Source: Actinopolymorpha alba DSM 45243 (GTDB taxonomy: Bacteria > Actinomycetota > Actinomycetes > Propionibacteriales > Actinopolymorphaceae). From it: 59,755 nucleotides of DNA. The position numbers and the translations under genes are program-made. Below the pieces are notes generated by a model. It had not been told where the DNA came from. It did not search any database and saw only the letters and a list, made by a program, of their open reading frames with translations. The stretch is taken from NCBI RefSeq assembly GCF_000373925.1, contig NZ_KB892775.1, positions 103 to 59,857 on the forward strand, read 5' to 3'. This document shows positions 26,860 through 34,019 of this stretch, in pieces; position 1 is the first letter of the stretch; every line of letters begins with the position of its first letter.

Positions 26860-26908
26860 GTAAGACCGTGGAAACTCCGGGGTGTAATTGCACCCCGGAA
26901 TCTCCACG
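26860..26908. repeat. Palindromic repeat family C, copy 1
   Basis: The stem CGTGGAAACTCCGGGGTG (26867-26884) pairs with 26891-26908 (two mismatches) around a 6-nt loop, preceded by GTAAGAC. The 25 bp from 26860 to 26884 recur exactly, in inverted orientation, in the copy at 59499-59546. Confidence 0.75.
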
Positions 26909-26966
26909 AATGTGAGACGACGCATGCCACCCTCGACGCGCCGGGTCTTGCCCGCCGGAGCGAGCC

Positions 26967-27842
26967 TCAGTGGCTGGGGAGTTCGGATGGCAGGGGCCAG
27001 GGGTTCGCCTGGCAGCGCCCGACGCCCTTGGTCTGCTGCATCATCACCGGCGCCAGCTTGTCTGGTGACGGGCAGCCGAGGTGTCCTTTGCCGAGCGCGT
27101 GGCCGACCTCGTGGTTGACGACGTAATGCCGGTAGTTGGTCACGTCATCGCCGAACGCCGCCGCGCCGTTGGCCCACCGCTTGGCGTTGATCGCGACGTG
27201 GTCGCCCATCCGGCAGGAGAGTTCGCCCATGGTGTCGAGGGGCAGGCACATCTTGTCGGTCGTCGCCGGGCTGGCGATGACGATCGACAGGTCGACGTTC
27301 CCGCTGTCGACGCGTTCGAACGTCGCCATGCCGGCGGCCGCCCAACTCCTTGGGTCGCTGAGGGTTTTGTCGACGAAGCTGGCGACCTCGGCGGTGTCGA
27401 ACGGCAGGCCTTCTTCGACTTCGACGCGGTAGCGCACCAGGTCGCCCCGGCCGAAGCGTGCGGTATGCCCGGCCGCGACAGCCAGCTTGCCCGAACCCCG
27501 CTCCTTGATGACGACGGGCGTGACTTTTGGTGTGACCTCAGGTGTCGCCTGCGGGGTGGCCGAGGTGGCCTGAACCGTCGGCGTGGGTGAGGCGGTCGAG
27601 ACAGGCGGGCGGTCCTTGCTACGGGACGCGCGATTTGTGGGCGGGCGGGTCTGGTCGTCGGAGGTGCCGTCGGACGCCTGCGATGTGGCGGCGGTCGAGC
27701 TGGTGACCGAGGTGGCCTGGTCGCCGAGCCCGAACCATCCGGCGAGCACAGCCATTCCAAGGGTCGCCGTCGACAGCATCACCACGAAGGCCCGCCCGAG
27801 GCGGCGGCCGAGCGTGGTTCCCTGTGCATTGCGCTTTGCCAT
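26967..27842 (-). CDS. DUF3152 secreted/anchored protein with a metzincin-like zinc motif
   Basis: 291 residues. One N-terminal membrane segment (about 18-40) and a Ser/Thr/Pro-rich spacer (about 45-110) precede the DUF3152 domain. That domain contains YVVNHEVGHALGKGHLGC, an HExxHxxGxxH zinc-binding pattern. It is therefore likely a cell-surface metalloprotease-like protein, although activity for the family is not established to my knowledge. ATG 27842 begins MAKRNAQG and excludes 57 residues of unconvincing upstream frame. Confidence 0.85.
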   Translation of the reverse strand: MAKRNAQGTTLGRRLGRAFVVMLSTATLGMAVLAGWFGLGDQATSVTSSTAATSQASDGTSDDQTRPPTNRASRSKDRPPVSTASPTPTVQATSATPQATPEVTPKVTPVVIKERGSGKLAVAAGHTARFGRGDLVRYRVEVEEGLPFDTAEVASFVDKTLSDPRSWAAAGMATFERVDSGNVDLSIVIASPATTDKMCLPLDTMGELSCRMGDHVAINAKRWANGAAAFGDDVTNYRHYVVNHEVGHALGKGHLGCPSPDKLAPVMMQQTKGVGRCQANPWPLPSELPSH

Positions 27843-27891
27843 GCCCGACTCAGGCCTCCTCCAGTTCGGCCGACGCAGGCCCGCAGACACC

Positions 27892-30141
27892 CTAGTCGAC
27901 CGGCGCGGCTCCGGTAATGCGGTGGAGAGCGAACGTCCTGGCCTCGCCCGCGGCATGGTCATACGCAGTGAGCCAACCTCCGTCGATCCGTACCGGATCG
28001 ACGATGCGGTCACGTACGCCCCCCTGCTGGTCTACGTACCCCATCCAGACCGACCATCCACCTGCCAGCGCCGCCCGAAGAACTTCGATCGCTTCCGCCG
28101 ATGCGGTCCGACGAAGCTGCCCGATCACCACGCCTTCAGGCCTGCTCGCGCGGGCCCGATCGCCAGCGCGGACGGCTCGCACAGCCGCGGCGAGTACCTC
28201 GGGCTCGGGTTCGCGTGGCCCACTCGCAGTCGCCCGTTGCGGGATTTCGGTGGTACGCCCGACCCGCTTCTCTGACAGCAACAAAGCTCCGTCGGGTGTC
28301 TCCGGGACCGGGCTGTAGCCGAGCGCCCGCAGCTCGTCGACGACCGCGCGCAACGGCTGGCGGGACACGACGACGGTCGGAGCGATCCGGCGCAGTCCGA
28401 GCGGGGTGGTACGCCGGTCGACCAGGATCGCCTCGAGGATGGACTCGTCGTCGCAGCGAAGGTAGGCGGTGGCGGTGCCCGCGCGAAGGTGGCCGTGCCG
28501 GCGGGCCACGTCGTCAATGAGGTACGACAGTGGCTGGGGTACTGGCGTCGCCGAATGCCGGGCGAGCAGGTCGTGGAGTTCGGCGGCGGTGCGGCCCGCG
28601 TCCAGCGCCCGGCGTACCGACACCGGGCTGAAGCGGTAGACGGTCGCGCCACCGTGGGACTCGACGTCGGCCATCGCCGCCAGGGAGCGGGCCAGGTCGG
28701 GTTGGAGCGGGCCGGGCGCCACTGCCGTGAGGTCGGCCTGGAGGAGTACGTGGTCGACGGGCTCGGGCAGATGTGGTCCGAGTGCGGCGGCGGCGTCCTC
28801 GCCGAGACGGAGGGCCCGCCCGTGGCTCGCGAGCGCGCCCAACCCCGTCACCCCGAGGAGAGCGGCCTCGCTCAGCGTGGCCTGGACCAGGTCGCGGACG
28901 AACGCCGTCATCCGGCGGGGGCGCCGCCAGCCTACCCAGGCCAGCACCGCGTCGACGGTCGGAGCGGTGCCGGGCGGGGCCTCGTCGAGCGCGGCCAGGA
29001 CCAGCCGGCGAACCTTCGGTGCGACGGACCGGTCGGTCTCCGGCGCCAACGCGGACCGCGGCCGGTCGCGCTCGTCCCGGGTGCCGATCAGGTGGGGCAC
29101 CCGCGTCATCGTCAGCCAGGTCTCGGCCAGGCGCGCCCACCGCTTGGCGGGATCGAGAGCGAGCCACAGGTCGTACGCGGGAGTCGGCAGCCAGGTGTCG
29201 TCCTCCGCGGCGGCGAGCATCCCGGCGGCGAAGGCACATTCGAGGAAGAACGCGGCGGTGGCCTCGTCCGCGTCCAACGTGGTGGCCGCGCGGCGGAGGT
29301 CCCGGACACCGAGGCCACCGGCGCGGAGCAGGGACGGCGGATCGGCGCCCCATGCGTCGAGCAGCTGCTCGATCCGGCGTACCGCCTCAAGGGTGGTGCC
29401 GGCGGCGGTCCGGTCGATCAGAGCCGGATCCCGGGTGGTGCCCGTGAGGGGTGGCGGGGCCAGCTCGGACTGCGGATAGAGCCGGCCCCGCAGGTGGAGG
29501 CCGATCTCGCGGGGGAGTACGACGGTGCGCGCGTCGATCGCGACGAGCAGCCCGCGGGCGAGGAGCTTCTCGACCGGGCTGCGGGCGGACTCGACGGTGA
29601 CGGGACGGTCGGCGTCGGAGACGATGCCGACCGGCGGTCCGGCGGCGAGCCGCTCGGCGACCGACCGCGCTTCCGGACCCGCCTCGTCGAGGAGTTTGGC
29701 GATGGTGCCCGGATCGGTGAGCTCGGGGTCGCGGGCCGGTGGACCCAGACCGGCCGGATGCGGGCCGAGGAGTTCGGTCACGACCGGCGGGATGGCGAGT
29801 GAGTCCTTTGCGCCCCACACGAGGGCGAGCGCGCGAAGGTCGCGGAGGGCAGCGCGCAGCCGGGTCTCGGTGAACCCGAGCAGCGCTTTCAGGGTGGCGG
29901 ACGTCACCGGCTTCGGCAGGACGGCCAGTCCTTCGATCACCGCGAGCGCGGCCCGGTCAAGGCGGTCGAGTACCCGGGCCACAGAGCTGCGGGTCTCCGA
30001 CCGGACGGCGAGCTGGTCGATGTCGGACGGCAACGGCGTCACGAGGTCCGGCCGGGCACGGAACAGCTCCACGAGCTCGTCGTCGGTGAGCGCGCGGAGC
30101 AGGTCAGGAAGAGTCGTGGGCTCGGGGCCGTTTCTGGGCAT
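27892..30141 (-). CDS. Helicase-associated domain protein (XPB-partner type)
   Basis: 749 residues starting MPRNGPEPTTLPDLLRALTDDEL. It has winged-helix-like segments (RSSVARVLDRLDRAALAVIEGLAVL, SATLKALLGFTETRLRAALRDLRAL) and a C-terminal helicase_C_3-like domain ending near RIVDPVRIDGGWLTAYDHA. The last segment resembles a WYL-type beta module. No Walker motifs are present. In actinobacteria this protein is commonly encoded near xpb and is assumed to act with it in repair. ATG 30141 follows GGAAGGG; the upstream frame to 30540 is antisense-like. Confidence 0.85.
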   Translation of the reverse strand: MPRNGPEPTTLPDLLRALTDDELVELFRARPDLVTPLPSDIDQLAVRSETRSSVARVLDRLDRAALAVIEGLAVLPKPVTSATLKALLGFTETRLRAALRDLRALALVWGAKDSLAIPPVVTELLGPHPAGLGPPARDPELTDPGTIAKLLDEAGPEARSVAERLAAGPPVGIVSDADRPVTVESARSPVEKLLARGLLVAIDARTVVLPREIGLHLRGRLYPQSELAPPPLTGTTRDPALIDRTAAGTTLEAVRRIEQLLDAWGADPPSLLRAGGLGVRDLRRAATTLDADEATAAFFLECAFAAGMLAAAEDDTWLPTPAYDLWLALDPAKRWARLAETWLTMTRVPHLIGTRDERDRPRSALAPETDRSVAPKVRRLVLAALDEAPPGTAPTVDAVLAWVGWRRPRRMTAFVRDLVQATLSEAALLGVTGLGALASHGRALRLGEDAAAALGPHLPEPVDHVLLQADLTAVAPGPLQPDLARSLAAMADVESHGGATVYRFSPVSVRRALDAGRTAAELHDLLARHSATPVPQPLSYLIDDVARRHGHLRAGTATAYLRCDDESILEAILVDRRTTPLGLRRIAPTVVVSRQPLRAVVDELRALGYSPVPETPDGALLLSEKRVGRTTEIPQRATASGPREPEPEVLAAAVRAVRAGDRARASRPEGVVIGQLRRTASAEAIEVLRAALAGGWSVWMGYVDQQGGVRDRIVDPVRIDGGWLTAYDHAAGEARTFALHRITGAAPVD

Positions 30142-30349
30142 CCCTTCCACCGTAGAGCGGCGCGCAAGCCGGGTGAAATGCGGCACTGCGCAGCCGGGCT
30201 CGGGGAAACCCCGGACAACCCCGAGGAGCGGCCAGGGTCGATCACCGGCCGTTCCCCGATGTGCCCGGCTGGCGGGAACCGGCACGGTGAGTACGGACAT
30301 GAAAGAGGGACCGGTACCACCCGGTCCGACCGAATGAACGGGGAGACGC

Positions 30350-31135
30350 ATGCCGGTGGCCGGCACCTTGACTGAACTCCACGGCATGCTGATGGATCTC
30401 CACCCTGCCGTCCTGGTCGGCCTCACCCTTCTCGCCGTCGCCCTCGAAACCTCGCTCTTCATCGGGTTGGTCATTCCGGGTGATTTGGTGCTGCTGGTCG
30501 CCGGGACCACCGCCACCACGCCGGGGCGCTTCGTCGCCATCCTGCTGGCCGGTCTCGTGGGCTCCCTGCTGGGAGAGTCGATCGGTTATGCGCTCGGACG
30601 GAGGTTCGGCGGGCGGCTGCGCTCCAGCCGGCTCGGACAGCGGCTCGGTGAGCACCGCTGGGTGAAGGCCGCGGAGACGCTCGAACGTCTGGGAGGCCGG
30701 GCGATCCTGGTCGCGCGGTTCGTGCCGTTCGTCCACGCGATGCTGCCGGTGATCGCCGGCACCATGCGGTACCCGTTCGGCCGGTTCATCCGTTGGTGCA
30801 CCGTCGCCGGGGTCGGATGGTCCGCTTTGTACGCTGGCGCGGGTGCCCTGGCCGGCACCCAGCTTGATCAGATCAGGGGCTCGCTCGGGCTGGTGGGGTA
30901 CGCAGTCGTCCTCGGGGTCGGCGTCCTCCTCGCCGTGAAGCTCGTCAGGCTCGCGGTGCGGAGGCGGCGTACGGCACAGCGAGCGCGCGGGCGGCCCTCG
31001 CCGGCGGCGACGCGACTGCCCCCGACGCGACTGCCGTCGCCACGGGGGCATCGGATCGACATGCGAGTCGCCGGAAGTGTTGTCAGCAGCAGTGTTGTCG
31101 GAAGTAGTGCGATCGGGATGGGAGGTGACCGGTGA
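30350..31135 (+). CDS. DedA-family membrane protein
   Basis: 261 residues with five or six membrane segments. The DedA core is present: FIGLVIPGDLVLLVAGTTA, then a Gly-rich segment GSLLGESIGYALGRRFG, and RFVPFVHAMLPVIAGTMRYPFGRF. DedA proteins include undecaprenyl-phosphate and phospholipid scramblases needed for envelope homeostasis. The C-terminal 50 residues are basic, then Ser-rich. The stop overlaps the next gene by 4 nt, so this and the YbhN-like gene form an operon. Confidence 0.9.
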   Translation: MPVAGTLTELHGMLMDLHPAVLVGLTLLAVALETSLFIGLVIPGDLVLLVAGTTATTPGRFVAILLAGLVGSLLGESIGYALGRRFGGRLRSSRLGQRLGEHRWVKAAETLERLGGRAILVARFVPFVHAMLPVIAGTMRYPFGRFIRWCTVAGVGWSALYAGAGALAGTQLDQIRGSLGLVGYAVVLGVGVLLAVKLVRLAVRRRRTAQRARGRPSPAATRLPPTRLPSPRGHRIDMRVAGSVVSSSVVGSSAIGMGGDR

Positions 31136-32307
31136 CCATACTGGCTTCGACGCCGCGGCAGCGGGCCGCGCGACCCACTGGCGTGCCGGGCCGCACCATG
31201 CCCGCCGGGTCGGCGACCGTCTCAGCGCCGACCGACAGTTCAGTGCCGAACCTCACCACACCGAACCTCACCACACCAGACCTCACCACCCCGGACCCCA
31301 CCACCCCGGACCCCACCACACCGGCCGACCGCGACGGCGCGACCGCCGCCCGGCAGAGCGGACCTGGTGGCGTACGGCTGTCGTGGCGACCGCGACACGT
31401 CCTCGTGCTGGTCGCGGTGACCGCGCTTGTCGGCCTGCTCGCGTACGCGAACCGCGACGCGATCGACCTGCGACTGTGGCGTGAGCAGCTGCGTCCCGGT
31501 TGGGCGGCGCTCGCCTTCGCCGGGGTAGGTATCACCCTTGTCGGGAACGCGTTGAACCTGATGGGGGCGAGCCCCGTCCGGCTGCGGTTCTGGCGTACGT
31601 TCGCCGCGCAGGTGGCCGGCAGCCTGGTCCGTATCGTCTCGCCAGCGGCCGTTGGCGCGGCGGCCGTCAACGTGCAGTATCTGCGGCGGGCCGGCGTCGG
31701 AAGCGCGGCGTCGATCGGCACCGTCTCGGTGGCCCAGACCGTGCAACTCCTGCTGGCCCTGATCCTGCTCCCGCCGGTCGCGTTCGCCGCCGGTGCCAAC
31801 CTGGTGGTGCTGAACGGCAACGGCGCGGTGATCGCCCTCGCGGCGGTGGGCGGCGCGGTACTGCTGGTCGTGGCCGGTTTCGTTGTCGTACGCCGATCCG
31901 CCCTGCTCGAGGCGCGGGTGCGGGTCCTGCTCGGGGAGCTCACCCGCTCGGTCCGGGCGATGGCCACTCGCCCGAGCCGCGCGGCGGTGAGCGTCGCCGG
32001 TGCCGCCCTCATCTCGGCCGGACTCATCACCGCGCTGTGGGCCTCCGTGCACGCTTTCGGTGGGACGTTGGGGCTGCTGCCGGTCGCGGGTGTCCTCCTG
32101 CTCGGGAGTACGGCGGGTAACGCGATCCCGGTGCCGGGTGGACTCGGGTCGGTCGACGCCGCCCTGGTCGCTGCGCTGACCGCCACTGGCGTCGGCCTGG
32201 GGGTGGCGTTGCCCGCGGTCGCGTTGTTCCGGCTGGTGACGCTGTGGCTGTTGCTGCCGGCCGGGTTGGTGAGCGTGGGGATGCTGCGCCGTCGCGGCGC
32301 GCTCTGA
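31132..32307 (+). CDS. YbhN/LPG-synthase-type flippase-like membrane protein
   Basis: 391 residues. A cytoplasmic N-terminus of about 85 residues, with five tandem P-x-x-T-T units, is followed by about eight membrane segments of the lysylphosphatidylglycerol synthase TM region (AglD/YbhN type). Conserved features are SPAAVGAAAVNVQYLRRAG and the late IPVPGGLGSVDAALVAAL. The role is probably lipid-linked substrate movement or lipid modification. GTGA overlap with the DedA gene implies coupling. The tandem repeats at 31246-31320 make the N-terminus length-variable. Confidence 0.85.
   Translation: MTILASTPRQRAARPTGVPGRTMPAGSATVSAPTDSSVPNLTTPNLTTPDLTTPDPTTPDPTTPADRDGATAARQSGPGGVRLSWRPRHVLVLVAVTALVGLLAYANRDAIDLRLWREQLRPGWAALAFAGVGITLVGNALNLMGASPVRLRFWRTFAAQVAGSLVRIVSPAAVGAAAVNVQYLRRAGVGSAASIGTVSVAQTVQLLLALILLPPVAFAAGANLVVLNGNGAVIALAAVGGAVLLVVAGFVVVRRSALLEARVRVLLGELTRSVRAMATRPSRAAVSVAGAALISAGLITALWASVHAFGGTLGLLPVAGVLLLGSTAGNAIPVPGGLGSVDAALVAALTATGVGLGVALPAVALFRLVTLWLLLPAGLVSVGMLRRRGAL
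31246..31320 (+). repeat. Five 15-bp tandem repeats inside the YbhN-like gene
   Basis: CCGAACCTCACCACA and close variants occur five times without gaps and encode PNLTT, PNLTT, PDLTT, PDPTT and PDPTT. Being a multiple of 3, unit loss or gain keeps the frame. Confidence 0.9.
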
Positions 32308-32316
32308 GCTTGCTGG

Positions 32317-32338
32317 GTTGTCAGAGGTTTCTCGGTCT
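32317..32338 (+). repeat. Half copy of palindromic repeat family B
   Basis: GTTGTCAGAGGTTTCTCGG (32317-32335) plus TCT matches the left arm of the family B palindromes, but the right arm is missing. It lies 10 bp after the YbhN-like stop codon. Confidence 0.65.
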
Positions 32339-32443
32339 ACTCGTCATCTGCGCAGGGCTCGACGCTGGGGTGGCGGCGCATGGGTGGCACTGGCCCGGGT
32401 AAGTGCTTCGGCAAGGGCCTGTCGCCTGAGGGAGGGAGCAACG

Positions 32444-32950
32444 ATGGCGAAAGTCGCGTTCCTCGTCGACGAGATGTTCGAGGACTCCGAATTCCAGGTG
32501 CCCTATGAGGCAATCAAGAACGCCGGTCACGAAGCCGTCATTGTCGGCATGGCGCCGGGCAAGAAGCTGACCGGCAAGAAGGGCATGAAGATCAAGGTGG
32601 AGAGCACGTCAGGTGACGTGCGGGCCGAGGAATTCGACGCGGTGGTGATTCCGGGTGGTTACTCACCCGACAAGGTACGCACCGACCAGAAGATGGTCGG
32701 ATTCACCCGGCAGATGCACGAAGCGGGTAAGCCTGTCGCCGCGATCTGCCATGCCGGGTGGGTGCTCGCCGAGGCCGACATCGTGCGTGGACGGACGATG
32801 ACGTCGTACCACTCGATCAAGACCGACATGACGAACGCCGGCGCGAAATGGGTCGACAAGGAGGTCGTCGAGGACGGCAACCTCATCACCTCCCGTACGC
32901 CGGACGATCTGCCGGCGTTCTGCGATGCGTTGACCAAGCGGCTCGCCTGA
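32444..32950 (+). CDS. PfpI/DJ-1 family protein (type 1 glutamine amidotransferase-like)
   Basis: 168 residues beginning AKVAFLVDEMFEDSEFQVPYEA. The nucleophile elbow AICHAGW carries the catalytic Cys-His pair of PfpI/YhbO proteins, and IPGGYSPD forms the oxyanion-side loop. The family includes reported protein and nucleotide deglycases and stress proteins; the exact activity is disputed. ATG 32444 has GGAGGGA at ideal spacing. It is monocistronic, with family F and H repeats downstream. Confidence 0.92.
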   Translation: MAKVAFLVDEMFEDSEFQVPYEAIKNAGHEAVIVGMAPGKKLTGKKGMKIKVESTSGDVRAEEFDAVVIPGGYSPDKVRTDQKMVGFTRQMHEAGKPVAAICHAGWVLAEADIVRGRTMTSYHSIKTDMTNAGAKWVDKEVVEDGNLITSRTPDDLPAFCDALTKRLA

Positions 32951-32980
32951 ACAGGCGGGCCTCATCACAGCTCGGTCTCA

Positions 32981-33026
32981 GTGGTGGGGGCGGGCCCGAC
33001 GGGCGAAGCCCGAGCGGGGCCGGAAC
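32981..33026. repeat. GC-rich hairpin repeat family F, copy 2 (inverted)
   Basis: The reverse complement matches 15208-15250 across about 42 bp, including CGGGCTTCGCCCG and the flanking GTTCCGGCCCCGC. It lies 30 bp after the PfpI stop codon and may act as its terminator. Confidence 0.65.
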
Positions 33027-33076
33027 CACACTGCCCTACGTGACTTGCTGCCGGGGACCATCCCCTCCCCGAAATC

Positions 33077-33139
33077 GATCAGCGGCCCCAGTCCGGGAGT
33101 CTCCTCGCGGCCTCCGCTCCGGATGTGGGGCCGCTGGTC
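33077..33139. repeat. Hairpin resembling repeat family H
   Basis: GATCAGCGGCCCCA (33077-33090) and TGGGGCCGCTGGTC (33126-33139) pair with one G-T around a 35-nt interior. The GATCAGCGG tip recalls the H copy at 26675-26690. It is 74 bp upstream of the META lipoprotein gene and may lie in its leader. Confidence 0.5.
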
Positions 33140-33212
33140 ATGCCAGCGGTTGGTGCCACTGATGCGGCCGCACCCGGGCAACCATCCCGGGCGCGAAACC
33201 GTCGACACGGGT

Positions 33213-34019
33213 ATGAGAACGCGCGCCTTGATGGGTCGCCTCGCCTTGGTCCTTCTCCTTGGCGCAATGGTCGGTTGTGGGGAGCAGGCGAGTGTGATGA
33301 CTGGTTCGGATGGCGGCGCAGGTGAGGATCTGGTACGCGGCCGGACATTCCTTTCCACACAGGTCACGGAATCCGGCAAGGAGTGGCGCCTCGTCAGCAG
33401 CACCCGCATCTCCTTGTGGTTCGCCGACGACGGCCGGCTGGTCGCCAACGCCGGCTGCAACACCATGCAGAGCCCGGTGAAACTTGCCGGCGGCACGCTC
33501 GTCGTCGAGGACCTATTGACCACCGAGATGGCCTGCAATCCGCCTTTCCGCCACGATCAGGATTCCTGGCTGGCGTCGTTCCTGGAAGCCAAGCCCCGCT
33601 GGCGGCTCGAGGGTGACAAGCTGACCTTGACATCGGGCAACACCCGGATCGCCCTTCTGGACCGTAAGGTCGTTCGGCCTGACCTGCCACTGGAGAAGAC
33701 CCGCTGGCAGGTCGACACGCTCATCGATGGTGAGACGGCATCGTCGGTTCCCGGCACGACCAAGGCGTTCCTTGTTTTTTCCGATGGCAAGGTCACCGGT
33801 TCCACCGGGTGCAACCAGCTCAGCGGGCCGGCCGCCGTTGTCGGCAAGACGATCGAGTTCGGCCCGATCGTCACCACCAAGAGGGCCTGTCAACCCGACG
33901 TTGCGCGGCTGGAGCAGATCGTCCTCGCGGTGCTTGACGGCACTGTGCAGTTCAGCATCGACTCTGACCGGCTGCGGCTCGATCACCCTGGTGGTAAGGG
34001 ACTCGTGCTCACGCCATAG
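33213..34019 (+). CDS. Lipoprotein with two META/HslJ-like domains
   Basis: 268 residues. A signal sequence with lipobox MVGC (Cys at about 21) implies a lipid-anchored surface protein. Two repeats follow, each with the META signature: WFADDGRLVANAGCNTM with a later MACNPP, and VFSDGKVTGSTGCNQLSG with a later RACQPD. META domains occur in HslJ and other secreted stress or heat-shock-linked proteins and their role is unclear. The start at ATG 33213 is dictated by the signal peptide. The 3' end overlaps the convergent S8 protease gene by 37 bp. Confidence 0.85.
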   Translation: MRTRALMGRLALVLLLGAMVGCGEQASVMTGSDGGAGEDLVRGRTFLSTQVTESGKEWRLVSSTRISLWFADDGRLVANAGCNTMQSPVKLAGGTLVVEDLLTTEMACNPPFRHDQDSWLASFLEAKPRWRLEGDKLTLTSGNTRIALLDRKVVRPDLPLEKTRWQVDTLIDGETASSVPGTTKAFLVFSDGKVTGSTGCNQLSGPAAVVGKTIEFGPIVTTKRACQPDVARLEQIVLAVLDGTVQFSIDSDRLRLDHPGGKGLVLTP

